Positions 31,675 through 40,560 of a stretch of 64,000 bases of DNA are shown here, piece after piece. Source of the DNA: Pseudomonas nabeulensis (GTDB lineage: Bacteria; Pseudomonadota; Gammaproteobacteria; Pseudomonadales; Pseudomonadaceae). A model generated the notes under the pieces. That model saw only the letters and a list, made by a program, of their open reading frames with translations, had not been told where the DNA came from and made no database searches. Position numbers and translations under genes: made by a program. Position 1 is the stretch's first letter; every line of letters starts with the position of its first letter. The stretch covers positions 48,030 through 112,029 of the forward strand of contig NZ_QUZT01000013.1 in the NCBI RefSeq assembly GCF_004682045.1. Reading direction: 5' to 3'.

Positions 31675-31771
31675 ATCGGGGGCAAGTCGAATCGTCGCAC
31701 CGCCCCTCCCACACTTGACCGAGTTCCAACATGAGAATGCGGTCCACTGTGGGAGGGGGCTTGCCCCCGAT
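31675..31771. repeat. REPIN with one variant arm
   Basis: The left arm is the long variant, in which GGGGGCAAG is followed by TCGAATCGTCGCACCG before CCCCTCCCAC. The right arm is canonical (GGGGGCTTGCCCCCGAT). The pair surrounds a spacer of about 40 bases. Confidence 0.85.
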
Positions 31772-31814
31772 AGCGCCAGTCCAGTCACCACCTGATTCAA
31801 GGAAGAAGACCCCC

Positions 31815-32732
31815 ATGGGCAACCCCCTGGCCAACATCGGCATGGACTCCAACCGCTCCCAGTTCATGGCGCGCCAGCGCATCGAAAGTGAAATCAACCT
31901 GCCGCGGCTGTTCGCCGCCATCGACGCCGACCCCGCAATCGTCGGCGCGGGTGTGGTGTATATCGATGCCAATTTCAACGTGGTCACCCTGCGCGAATTC
32001 CAGCCCATCTGCAGCATCGCGCCCAAGCGGGTGATCCTGCGGGAGGCGCAGAAGTACATCGCCCCCACGCAATTCGCCCAACAGGTGCAAGACAACCCGC
32101 GTGAGTCGCGATTAGTGGGTGAAGCGGTCAATACCACCTTGTCGTGTGCAGGAGCGGTGATCGGTTGGATTGTCGTGCTCAGTGGTTCCGTCGCGGTCCC
32201 GTTTTCGGCGGGGGCCAGTTCGGTGGTCGTGGCGCTCGGCTACACCGCGGCGACAGCCAGCTCGTTGCAGTGTTTTGCCAGCGGCTATCGCACGGTCAAT
32301 GAAATCCGCAACCCCGCCAAGAACGATCAACTCGACAGCGAGGAGTGGTACCAATACACCATGATTGCGCTGGATGCCGCGTCGTTGGTCGGCGTCGGTG
32401 CATCCTCATTGGCGACGCTCAAGTTGGTTCGGCTGAACAAGGCGACCACTGGGAAAAGTGTGCGGGAGGTACTCCGGGGCTTGAATCGCCAGGAGCGCGC
32501 CAAGCTGACCAAGGAGCTGTTGAGCATTAGCGACCCGCGCCTGAGTTCGAAAATGATCAAGCTCAAGCAGCTGTCAGGCGAGTTGCCCAAGCGGTTTACG
32601 CCCACCGAGGTCAAACATGCGACGGTGACACAGATCAAGGATGCCTTGGGCGCTGTCATCGGTTTTACCGGCAGTGCAGTGTCGGGCAACGTGCGCACGA
32701 TTGCCGTAGGGTTGTATGAGGAAGCCGAGTGA
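31815..32732 (+). CDS. Unrecognised protein with a central hydrophobic hairpin
   Basis: The 305-residue product has no catalytic motif I recognise. Residues 1-95 look soluble (ARQRIESEINLPRLFAAIDADP). Residues 105-150 form two adjacent hydrophobic, Gly/Ala/Ser-rich segments (CAGAVIGWIVVLSG and AGASSVVVALGYTAATA). A further glycine-containing stretch lies near 185-200 and the rest is basic and helical. I recall similar Pseudomonas proteins being labelled NAD synthetase, but there is no PP-loop, so that name is wrong here. It overlaps the next gene by one base (TGATG), which encodes a small membrane protein. A membrane-active effector with its immunity protein is one reading. Confidence 0.6.
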   Translation: MGNPLANIGMDSNRSQFMARQRIESEINLPRLFAAIDADPAIVGAGVVYIDANFNVVTLREFQPICSIAPKRVILREAQKYIAPTQFAQQVQDNPRESRLVGEAVNTTLSCAGAVIGWIVVLSGSVAVPFSAGASSVVVALGYTAATASSLQCFASGYRTVNEIRNPAKNDQLDSEEWYQYTMIALDAASLVGVGASSLATLKLVRLNKATTGKSVREVLRGLNRQERAKLTKELLSISDPRLSSKMIKLKQLSGELPKRFTPTEVKHATVTQIKDALGAVIGFTGSAVSGNVRTIAVGLYEEAE

Positions 32733-33181
32733 TGAATGAGCTGCCGAGTGTTCGCAGTTTTCTATCGACGTATTTCCCGGTCTTCATGGGGACGATATTC
32801 GCGTGCATTTTTACCCTGGTGCTTGCGGTCCCCGTGTTCTTTGATAGCTATATGCCAAACCTGTCCATGGCGGATAACGCCAAGTATTCGTTCCTGGCGG
32901 GTATCGCGCTCACGCTGGTCGTTGTGCACTGCAATTTCATGATCGCGCGCGGGCGTCCCCATTGGGCGCGAGTGTTGGTGGGGCTTTTAGGGCTGTGCTT
33001 TCTGAGCATGTTGCCCACCCTCAGTGAGCAGCCGAACAAGGTGATGTACGCCTTGAGCTTGTTGCTCCCGTTGCTTGGGTTGTTGCTGCTCAACAGCAAG
33101 CGCCACCGTGAAATGCGCCAGAAACTGCTCGAAGTGCGCCATCTGCGTGAAGCCATGCTTGCCCGGCACAAACACCGTTGA
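32732..33181 (+). CDS. Small four-helix membrane protein, partner of the preceding gene
   Basis: The 149-residue product has four hydrophobic segments: about residues 14-34, 47-68, 80-98 and 106-122. It ends in a basic cytoplasmic-looking tail (LLNSKRHREMRQKLLEVRHLREAMLARHKHR region). I do not recognise a family. Its ATG overlaps the stop of the preceding gene, so the two are translated together, an arrangement common for toxin and immunity genes but not specific to them. A GTG one codon earlier is an alternative start. Confidence 0.6.
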   Translation: MNELPSVRSFLSTYFPVFMGTIFACIFTLVLAVPVFFDSYMPNLSMADNAKYSFLAGIALTLVVVHCNFMIARGRPHWARVLVGLLGLCFLSMLPTLSEQPNKVMYALSLLLPLLGLLLLNSKRHREMRQKLLEVRHLREAMLARHKHR

Positions 33182-33223
33182 TAGGTAGGTTCACCGCCTT
33201 CCGCCACAAATATGTGCAGCACC

Positions 33224-33270
33224 TGCACCACGACACCACCGTCAGCGCCGTTTTGGTGCTGTACTGCACC
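33224..33270 (+). promoter_or_regulatory. Candidate enhancer dyads upstream of the sigma-54 site
   Basis: The half-site TGCACCA (33224-33230) and the near-perfect dyad GGTGCTGTACTGCACC (33255-33270) lie 35-110 bases upstream of the sigma-54-like promoter. The half-sites resemble NtrC half-sites (TGCACC/GGTGCA), but the spacing differs from the classical site. This is a hypothesis only. Confidence 0.35.
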
Positions 33271-33303
33271 GGGTCCTACGACAAAGCGCAATGACTGCCG
33301 CTG

Positions 33304-33319
33304 TGGCATAAGTCTTGCG
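33304..33319 (+). promoter_or_regulatory. Sigma-54 promoter of the transglutaminase/ATP-grasp cassette
   Basis: TGGCATAAGTCTTGCG fits the TGGCAYR-N4-TTGC consensus, with exactly 10 bases between GG and GC. A start site about 12 bases after the GC would leave a 5' leader of about 27 bases, ending in AGGAGG and the GTG start at 33357. Confidence 0.65.
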
Positions 33320-33356
33320 CGCGTCGTGTCCATGCCCTGGCTCGCAGGAGGCCGCC

Positions 33357-36300
33357 GTGTCGATTCATGTCGCGTTGCACCACGTTACGCATTACCGCTA
33401 CGACCGTGCGGTCGAACTCGGCCCGCAGATCGTGCGGCTGCGCCCGGCGGCCCATAGCCGTACGCGGATTTTGTCCTACGCGCTGAAGGTGCTGCCCGAG
33501 CAACATTTCATCAATTGGCAGCAAGACCCCCAAGGCAATTACCTGGCGCGGTTGGTGTTCCCGGAAAAGACCGATGAGCTGCGCATTGAAGTCGACCTGG
33601 TTGCGGAGATGGCGGTATTTAATCCGTTCGACTTTTTCCTCGAGCCCTACGCCGAAAAAATCCCGTTCAGCTACGCCGCCGATGAGCAGCGCGAGCTGGC
33701 GCCGTACCTGGAAACCTTGCCGCTGACGCCCAGGCTTGCGACTTATCTGGCGGGTATCGACCGCACGCCCTTGCCGGCGGTGGATTTTCTGGTGGGCCTC
33801 AACCAGCGATTGGCGGCTGATATCGGCTACCTGATTCGTATGGAACCGGGCGTACAAACCCCTGAACTCACCTTGGAAAACGCCTCGGGCTCGTGCCGCG
33901 ACTCGGCGTGGTTGTTGGTGCAGATTCTGCGCAACCTGGGCTTGGCGGCACGATTTGTGTCCGGCTACCTGATCCAGCTCACCGCCGACATCAAGGCCCT
34001 CGACGGTCCGTCCGGCACCGAAGTGGACTTCACCGACCTGCACGCCTGGTGCGAAGTGTATTTGCCCGGCGCCGGTTGGATCGGCCTGGACGCCACCTCC
34101 GGCCTGTTCGCCGGTGAAGGCCATATCCCCTTGGCGTGTAGTCCCGATCCCTCGTCTGCCGCGCCCATCAGTGGGTTGGTGGAACCCTGCGAGTGCGAAT
34201 TCGCCCACGAAATGTCGGTAGAGCGGATTTGGGAAGCGCCCCGCGTCACCAAGCCCTACACCGAAGAGCAATGGCAGGCGATCCAGGCCCTGGGCCGACA
34301 GATTGACGGCGACCTGCTCAAGCACGACGTCCGCCTGACCATGGGCGGTGAGCCCACCTTCGTCTCCATCGACGATCCCGATGGCGCCGAATGGAACACC
34401 GCCGCCTTGGGCCCGGACAAGCGCCGGCTGTCTGCCGAACTGTTCCAGCGTCTGCGCCAGCACTACGCGCCCAAGGGCCTGGTGCACTTCGGCCAGGGCA
34501 AGTGGTATCCCGGTGAACAATTGCCGCGTTGGTCGCTCAATTGCTACTGGCGGCGTGACGGTGTGCCGATCTGGCACAACAGCGCGCTGATCGCTGATGA
34601 GCAAGAGGACTACGGCGCCGATGGCGTGATGGCCGGGCGCTTCCTTGGCAGCGTTGCCGAACGGCTGAAGCTGGCGACACGCTTCGTGTTCCCGGCCTTC
34701 GAAGACAACTTCTACTACCTGTGGCGCGAAGGTGCGCTGCCGCAAAACGTCACCGCCCAGGACTCGCGCCTGAGCGATGAGCTGGAACGTGAACGCCTGC
34801 GCAAAGTGTTCAGCCAGGGCCTGGATAAAGTCATCGGCCACGTGCTGCCGCTGGCGCGCACTGCCGCCAATGATCGTTGGCAGAGCGGCCGCTGGTACCT
34901 GCGCGACAACCACTGCCGCCTGGTGCCAGGGGATTCACCGCTGGGCTATCGCCTGCCATTGGCATCGCAGCCATGGGTGACGGCGGCCGAGTATCCGTTT
35001 GTGCATCCAACCGATCCGAACCAGGATCAGCCGGAGCTGCCCGCCACTGCACAATTGCGCAGCCATGACGATGCTGCGCCCGTTGATGAGCGTGTCCCCG
35101 AGGTGGACCAGTCCGCCGACTGGCTCACCCGCACCGCGCTGTGCGCCGAAGCGCGGGGAGGGCGGCTCTACCTGTTCATGCCGCCGCTGGAGCGCGTCGA
35201 GGATTACCTGGCACTGGTCGCAGCCATCGAAGCCACCGCCGAAGAGCTGCATTGCCCAGTGCTGCTGGAAGGCTACGAGCCCCCGGCCGATACGCGGTTG
35301 AGCAACTTCCGCGTTACACCGGACCCGGGTGTGATCGAGGTGAACGTGCAGCCGTCCGCCAGTTGGGACGAGTTGGTGGAACGCACCGAATTCCTCTACG
35401 AAGAAGCGCGGCAAACCCGCCTCACCACCGAAAAATTCATGATCGACGGGCGCCACACCGGCACCGGCGGCGGTAACCATTTTGTGCTTGGTGGCGCTAC
35501 GCCCAAGGATTCACCGTTCCTGCGTCGCCCGGACTTGCTGCGCAGCCTGATCAGCTATTGGCATAACCATCCCTCGCTGTCGTACCTGTTTTCCGGCCTG
35601 TTTATCGGCCCGACGTCACAAGCGCCGCGAGTGGACGAGGCGCGTAACGATGCGCTGTACGAACTGGAAATCGCCTTCGCGCAAATGCCCGAACCGGGCG
35701 AGGAATGCCCGCCGTGGTTGGTGGACCGTTTGCTGCGCAATCTGCTGATCGACGTGACGGGCAACACCCACCGCGCCGAGTTCTGCATCGATAAGCTCTA
35801 CTCACCGGACGGCGCCACCGGCCGCCTGGGCCTGCTGGAACTGCGCGCCTTCGAAATGCCGCCCCATGCGCGCATGAGTCTCACCCAACAACTGCTGTTG
35901 CGCGCGCTGGTTGCGCGCTTCTGGCGTGAACCCTATGCGCCGCCCAAGCTGGCGCGTTGGGGCACCGAGCTGCATGATCGTTTCCTGTTGCCGCACTTTA
36001 TCGAGCAGGACTTTGCCGACGTGATCGTCGAACTCAACGCCGCCGGCTATCCGCTGCGCGCCGAATGGTTTGCCGCGCACCTGGAGTTCCGTTTTCCCAA
36101 GGTCGGCGACTACGCCGTCAGCGGGATCGAACTGGAATTGCGCCAGGCGCTGGAGCCCTGGCATGTACTGGGCGAGGAGGGCGCGGCGGGCGGCACGGTG
36201 CGCTATGTGGATTCATCCCTGGAACGCCTGCAAGTCAAATTGACTGGCCTGCCACCGCAACGCTACCTACTGACTTGCAACGGTGTTCCGGTGCCGCTGC

Positions 36301-36647
36301 AAGCGACCGGTCGGGTGGGAGAGTTTGTCGCCGGCGTACGTTACCGCGCCTGGCAACCGGCTAACTGCCTGCAACCGACTATTCCTGTGCATGCGCCGTT
36401 GGTGTTTGATTTGCTGGATACGTGGATGCAACGTTCGTTGGGCGGTTGCCAGTACCACGTTGCCCATCCGGGAGGGCGTAACTACGACAGTCTGCCGGTG
36501 AATGCCAATGAGGCGGAGAGTCGACGGATGGCGCGGTTTTTCCGATTGGGGCATACGCCTGGCAAGCAATCTGTGCCACAGGTGGTCATCAGCGATGAGT
36601 TGCCGATGACATTAGACCTACGGCGTTTCGCCCATAAAAATGACTGA
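33357..36647 (+). CDS. Transglutaminase-like protein fused to DUF2126
   Basis: The 1096-residue product starts with GTG, five bases after a perfect AGGAGG. Residues 1-85 are the bacterial transglutaminase N-terminal beta domain (VALHHVTHYRYDRAVELGPQ). The papain-like core has the expected triad: Cys180 in GSCRDSAW, a His near 228 in DLHAWCEVYLPG and an Asp near 243 in GWIGLDATSG. From about residue 300 the large DUF2126 region follows (MGGEPTFVSIDD, GKWYPGEQLPRW, GRHTGTGGGNH), with a metal-enzyme-like GTGGGNH motif. Comparative genomics has linked this family to ATP-grasp peptide ligases; the reaction is unknown. Confidence 0.88.
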   Translation: MSIHVALHHVTHYRYDRAVELGPQIVRLRPAAHSRTRILSYALKVLPEQHFINWQQDPQGNYLARLVFPEKTDELRIEVDLVAEMAVFNPFDFFLEPYAEKIPFSYAADEQRELAPYLETLPLTPRLATYLAGIDRTPLPAVDFLVGLNQRLAADIGYLIRMEPGVQTPELTLENASGSCRDSAWLLVQILRNLGLAARFVSGYLIQLTADIKALDGPSGTEVDFTDLHAWCEVYLPGAGWIGLDATSGLFAGEGHIPLACSPDPSSAAPISGLVEPCECEFAHEMSVERIWEAPRVTKPYTEEQWQAIQALGRQIDGDLLKHDVRLTMGGEPTFVSIDDPDGAEWNTAALGPDKRRLSAELFQRLRQHYAPKGLVHFGQGKWYPGEQLPRWSLNCYWRRDGVPIWHNSALIADEQEDYGADGVMAGRFLGSVAERLKLATRFVFPAFEDNFYYLWREGALPQNVTAQDSRLSDELERERLRKVFSQGLDKVIGHVLPLARTAANDRWQSGRWYLRDNHCRLVPGDSPLGYRLPLASQPWVTAAEYPFVHPTDPNQDQPELPATAQLRSHDDAAPVDERVPEVDQSADWLTRTALCAEARGGRLYLFMPPLERVEDYLALVAAIEATAEELHCPVLLEGYEPPADTRLSNFRVTPDPGVIEVNVQPSASWDELVERTEFLYEEARQTRLTTEKFMIDGRHTGTGGGNHFVLGGATPKDSPFLRRPDLLRSLISYWHNHPSLSYLFSGLFIGPTSQAPRVDEARNDALYELEIAFAQMPEPGEECPPWLVDRLLRNLLIDVTGNTHRAEFCIDKLYSPDGATGRLGLLELRAFEMPPHARMSLTQQLLLRALVARFWREPYAPPKLARWGTELHDRFLLPHFIEQDFADVIVELNAAGYPLRAEWFAAHLEFRFPKVGDYAVSGIELELRQALEPWHVLGEEGAAGGTVRYVDSSLERLQVKLTGLPPQRYLLTCNGVPVPLQATGRVGEFVAGVRYRAWQPANCLQPTIPVHAPLVFDLLDTWMQRSLGGCQYHVAHPGGRNYDSLPVNANEAESRRMARFFRLGHTPGKQSVPQVVISDELPMTLDLRRFAHKND

Positions 36648-36660
36648 ATACGGTTCAAAT

Positions 36661-36747
36661 GTGGGAGGGGGCTTGCCCCCGATTGCGGCGGGTCAGATGT
36701 ACAGCTGTTGACTGACACACCGCCATCGGGGGCAAGCCCCCTCCCAC
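36661..36747. repeat. REPIN inside the transglutaminase/ATP-grasp cassette
   Basis: Two canonical arms flank a spacer of about 40 bases. The element separates the DUF2126 gene from the ATP-grasp gene and could change relative mRNA stability between them. Confidence 0.85.
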
Positions 36748-36804
36748 ATTAGATTGCAGTGAATTTGAGTTAATCTGAGCCCCCTTGCCCCTGCCGAGCG
36801 TTCC

Positions 36805-39291
36805 ATGTCCGACTTGCTCGACCGTTACCCGCTGACTGCGGGCACTTATCACGAACTGCTGGACGACAGCGGCGCGGTGCGTGCCCATTGGCGGCGCTTG
36901 CTCGACCACCTGCAACGCAGCACGCCCGCGCAACTGGCCCAGCGCCAGGCGTTGTTGACCCGGCAGATCCAGGAAAACGGCGTGACCTACAACGTCTACG
37001 CCGACCCCAAGGGCGCCGACCGCCCCTGGGAACTGGACCTGTTGCCCCACGTGCTGGCGGCCGAAGAATGGCAGCAGCTGTCGGCGGGGATCGCCCAGCG
37101 GGCGCGCTTGCTCAATGCTGTTTTGGCGGATCTTTACGGCCCGCAGCGTTTGATCAAGGAAGGCCTGCTGCCGGCTGAGCTGGTATTTGGTCACAACAAT
37201 TTCCTGTGGCCGTGCCAGGGTATCCAGCCGCCGGACGGTGCCTTTCTGCACCTGTACGCCGTGGACCTGGCGCGCACGCCGGATGGTCGTTGGTGGGTCA
37301 CTGCCGACCGAACTCAAGCGCCCTCTGGCGCCGGTTACGCGCTGGAAAACCGCACCATCGTGTCCCGCGCCTTCCCGGACCTGTACCGCGACCTGCAAGT
37401 GCAGCATCTCGGCGGATTCTTCCGCACGTTGCAGGAAACCCTGGCCCGCCAGGCCCCCGGCGATGACCAGACGCCGCTGATCGTGCTGCTCACCCCGGGC
37501 CGGTTCAACGAAAGCTATTTCGAACACCTCTACCTCGCCCGCCAACTCGGCTATCCGTTGGTGGAAGGCGGCGACCTCACGGTGCGCGACAGCTGCGTGT
37601 TCCTCAAGACCCTCAGCGGCCTGCGCCGGGTGCACGCGATCATGCGCCGCCTCGACGATGATTTTTGCGACCCGTTGGAGCTGCGCACGGACTCGGCCCT
37701 TGGCGTGCCCGGCCTTCTGGATGCGGTGCGCCAGGGCAATGTGCTGGTGGCCAATGCCCTGGGCAGCGGCGTGCTGGAGTCTCCCGGTCTGTTGGGGTTT
37801 CTGCCGAAGATCAATCAGTTTCTGTTTGGTGAAGAACTGATCCTGCCGTCCATCGCCACCTGGTGGTGCGGCGAAGCGCCGGTACTGGCCGAAGCCTTGG
37901 AAAAACTGCCGGAGCTGCTGATCAAACCCGCGTTCCCGTCACAGAGCTTTACGCCGGTATTCGGCCGTGATCTGGACGAAAAACAACGCCGCGCCCTGGC
38001 CGAACGCATGCGCGCACGGCCCTATGCCTACGTCGCCCAAGAGTTGGCGCAGCTGTCCCAGGCGCCGGTGTGGCACACCGTGGAGGATCATCTGCAACAC
38101 CGCGCCATCGGCATGCGCGTGTACGCCGTGGCCAGCGATGAAGGTTATCGCGTGCTGCCCGGCGGCCTGACCCGTGTGGCCGCCGAGGCCGACGCCGAAG
38201 TGGTGTCGATGCAACGCGGCGGTGCCAGCAAAGACACCTGGGTACTCGGCGAACGCTCCGCCGGTGGCGAGCATTGGCGTGCGCAACGGCCGATTGGCGC
38301 CCATGATCTGGTGCGCCGCGATCCGTACCTGCCGTCCCGCGTGGTGGAAAATCTGTTCTGGTTTGGCCGGTACTGCGAGCGCTGCGATGATAGTGCGCGC
38401 TGGCTGCGTATCGTGCTGGCGCGCTATGTCGATGGCGACGACCCGTTGGCGTTGCAAGCGGCAGTCGAACTGGGCGAAACCCTGCGCCTGTTGCCGGAGG
38501 AAGGCGAGTTGCCCGAGCGCTTGCTGGCAGCGTTGCTCGGCGATGACTGGCCATCGAGCCTGCGCGCCAACCTGCAACGCTTGCAGTGGGCTGCGTCCCA
38601 AGTGCGCGGCAAGCTGTCCCGAGAGAACTGGCAGGCCTTGGTCGAGTTGCAGCGCGAAGCCGTGGAACTGGAAAACGACGCGCCGGATTTTGGTGAGTTG
38701 CTGGACTTCCTCAACCGCCTGGTGATGTCGCTCGCGGCACTGTCCGGCTTCGCCCTGGATGATATGACCCGCGACGAGGGCTGGCGCTTTTTGATGATGG
38801 GCCGGCGTATCGAGCGTCTGCAATTTCTGAGCAGCAGCCTCGCGGCATTCTTGCGTGGGGTGGCGGTGTTCGACCAGGCGGGGCTGGAGTGGTTGTTGGA
38901 ACTGGGTAACAGCAGCATCACTTATCGCTCGCGTTACCTGGCGGTGCCACAGTTGATCCCGGTGCTCGACCTGTTGTTGCTGGACGAGCAGAACCCCCAT
39001 GCGGTGCTGTTCCAGCTCAAGTTGGTGAGCCGTACCTTGCGCCGTCTCAACGATGACTTTGGCGTGCCCCGCGAAACCGGTCTTGGCCCGTTGGTCGAGC
39101 GGCTGTCCCGTTTTGATCTGGGTTGCCTGGAGAACCCGCTGTTTGGCGAGTCCAGCGTACGGGCCGCGTTGGACGGGCTGGCCGACTTGCTGCAAGCCGT
39201 GGCCGATGAGAGCGGGCAAGTGTCGGATCGCCTGGCGTTGCGTCACTTTGCCCATGTGGATGATGTCAGCCAACAAACGGTGTCGTTGTGA
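36805..39291 (+). CDS. Circularly permuted ATP-grasp protein fused to an alpha-E domain
   Basis: The 828-residue product combines two conserved families that are separate genes in many bacteria. Residues 1 to about 490 are the circularly permuted ATP-grasp type 2 family (COG2308), with the motifs NGVTYNVYADPKG, FGHNNFLWPCQG, GGDLTVRDSCVFLKTL and LIKPAF. From about residue 508 the helical alpha-E family begins (PSRVVENLFWFGRYCERCDDSAR). ATP-grasp enzymes form amide bonds via acyl phosphates, so a peptide or amino-acid ligase is likely, with substrate unknown. The stop overlaps the next transglutaminase gene by one base. Confidence 0.88.
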   Translation: MSDLLDRYPLTAGTYHELLDDSGAVRAHWRRLLDHLQRSTPAQLAQRQALLTRQIQENGVTYNVYADPKGADRPWELDLLPHVLAAEEWQQLSAGIAQRARLLNAVLADLYGPQRLIKEGLLPAELVFGHNNFLWPCQGIQPPDGAFLHLYAVDLARTPDGRWWVTADRTQAPSGAGYALENRTIVSRAFPDLYRDLQVQHLGGFFRTLQETLARQAPGDDQTPLIVLLTPGRFNESYFEHLYLARQLGYPLVEGGDLTVRDSCVFLKTLSGLRRVHAIMRRLDDDFCDPLELRTDSALGVPGLLDAVRQGNVLVANALGSGVLESPGLLGFLPKINQFLFGEELILPSIATWWCGEAPVLAEALEKLPELLIKPAFPSQSFTPVFGRDLDEKQRRALAERMRARPYAYVAQELAQLSQAPVWHTVEDHLQHRAIGMRVYAVASDEGYRVLPGGLTRVAAEADAEVVSMQRGGASKDTWVLGERSAGGEHWRAQRPIGAHDLVRRDPYLPSRVVENLFWFGRYCERCDDSARWLRIVLARYVDGDDPLALQAAVELGETLRLLPEEGELPERLLAALLGDDWPSSLRANLQRLQWAASQVRGKLSRENWQALVELQREAVELENDAPDFGELLDFLNRLVMSLAALSGFALDDMTRDEGWRFLMMGRRIERLQFLSSSLAAFLRGVAVFDQAGLEWLLELGNSSITYRSRYLAVPQLIPVLDLLLLDEQNPHAVLFQLKLVSRTLRRLNDDFGVPRETGLGPLVERLSRFDLGCLENPLFGESSVRAALDGLADLLQAVADESGQVSDRLALRHFAHVDDVSQQTVSL

Positions 39292-40181
39292 TGAGTGCGC
39301 GCTATCAGATTTTCCACGACACCCATTACCACTACGACAGCCCGGTGTCCCTGGCCCAGCAACTGGCGCACCTGTGGCCACGCCCCTGTGCGTGGCAGCG
39401 CTGCACGGCGCAGCAACTGGATATCAGCCCGCAGCCGTCTTCGCGGCGTGATGAGTTGGACGTGTTTGGCAACCCGATCACGCGGCTGGCGTTTGAACGG
39501 CCCCATGATGAACTGCTGGTGAACGCCGGACTGACTGTGGAAGTGCTGGCGCGGCCCGCGCTGGATTTCCAACAATCCCCGGCGTGGGACCACACCCGCG
39601 ACAGCCTGACCTACGGCAGCCAGCCCATGTCCGATGAGCTGATCGAAGCGTGCCGCTACCGTTTCGAATCGCCCTATGTGCATTTGAAAAGAACCTTCGT
39701 CGAGTTCTCCGAAAGTTGCTTCCCGCCGGCTCGCCCGTTATTGCAGGGCGCTCAGGCATTGATGGAAAAGATCTTCGGCGAATTCACCTTCGACGCCGAA
39801 GCCACCCAGGTCGCCACACCGTTGGTGGAAGTGCTGGAGCGCCGTCGCGGCGTGTGCCAGGACTTCGCCCACCTGATGCTTGCCTGCCTGCGCTCACGAG
39901 GCCTGGCGGCGCGCTATATCAGCGGCTACCTGCTCACCCAACCGCCGCCCGGCCAGCCACGCCTGATCGGCGCCGATGCGTCCCATGCATGGGTCTCGGT
40001 GTATTGCCCGGTGTCGGGCTGGGTGGATTTTGACCCGACCAACAATGTGCAGCCGGCACTGGAGCACATCACCCTGGCCTGGGGCCGGGACTTCTCGGAT
40101 GTGTCGCCGTTGCGGGGGGTGATTCTGGGGGGCGGGAGCCATGACCCGGAGGTGCGGGTGACGGTGATGCCGCTGCAATAA
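39291..40181 (+). CDS. Transglutaminase family protein
   Basis: The 296-residue product has the bacterial transglutaminase N-terminal domain (YQIFHDTHYHYDSPVSLAQQ) and the core triad: Cys189 in RRGVCQDFAHL, a His near 231 in DASHAWVSVYCP and an Asp near 247 in GWVDFDPTN. Transglutaminase-fold proteins of this group usually act as peptidases or amidases. Its start codon overlaps the stop of the ATP-grasp/alpha-E gene (TGATG), so a coupled ligase plus hydrolase unit is likely. Confidence 0.9.
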   Translation: MSARYQIFHDTHYHYDSPVSLAQQLAHLWPRPCAWQRCTAQQLDISPQPSSRRDELDVFGNPITRLAFERPHDELLVNAGLTVEVLARPALDFQQSPAWDHTRDSLTYGSQPMSDELIEACRYRFESPYVHLKRTFVEFSESCFPPARPLLQGAQALMEKIFGEFTFDAEATQVATPLVEVLERRRGVCQDFAHLMLACLRSRGLAARYISGYLLTQPPPGQPRLIGADASHAWVSVYCPVSGWVDFDPTNNVQPALEHITLAWGRDFSDVSPLRGVILGGGSHDPEVRVTVMPLQ

Positions 40182-40304
40182 TGATCGTTCCCACGCTCTG
40201 CGTGGGAATGCCTACCGTGACGCTCTGCGTCACCTTGCACGTTGGGTACACCGGGACGCGGAGCGTCCTAGGCGGCATTCCCACGCGGAGCGTGGGAACG
40301 ATCA
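40182..40304. repeat. REP-like palindrome pair (GATCGTTCCCACGC family)
   Basis: TGATCGTTCCCACGC at the left end is repeated as its reverse complement at the right end. Internal smaller dyads (GACGCTCTGCGTC) lie between. It separates the transglutaminase gene from the small minus-strand gene and belongs to a third REP-like family in this window. Confidence 0.8.
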
Positions 40305-40305
40305 G

Positions 40306-40473
40306 TTATTCAGCCGGATCTTTTGGTGTTTCAGCTTCGTCGTTCGTTTCTTCAGCATCAACGTCTGCGCCGACTTCTGCAGCGGCTTTCTTGCGTTGCA
40401 GTTTTTCCTCTTTCTTCTGCTCCTTGGCCAAGTCTCTCTGACGTTTGGCGAAGGAGTAATTAGGTTTGGCCAT
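40306..40473 (-). CDS. Small charged protein, conserved-looking
   Basis: The 55-residue product begins MAKPNYSFAKRQRDLAKEQ. It continues with a Lys/Arg/Glu-rich helix and ends in an acidic tail (AEETNDEAETPKDPAE). The start has a good ribosome site (AGAGGA) and the codon pattern is that of a real gene. I recall similar short basic proteins in many pseudomonads, but no function is known. The stop lies just outside the palindromic repeat at 40182-40304. A longer frame that overlaps it in another phase is a shadow. Confidence 0.75.
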   Translation of the reverse strand: MAKPNYSFAKRQRDLAKEQKKEEKLQRKKAAAEVGADVDAEETNDEAETPKDPAE

Positions 40474-40560
40474 GGGCGATCCTCTAGGGTCGAAGGTGAG
40501 GGTGGCGGCGCGCGGCTGCCTTGGGCAGCCATGGTATCAGCTTAGCAGCGCGCTTGGCCT

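Noticed and set aside
31815..32732. NAD synthetase as a name for this protein.
   Set aside because: No PP-loop (SGGVDS) and no NAD synthetase motifs are present; the real nadE is at 41363-42190.
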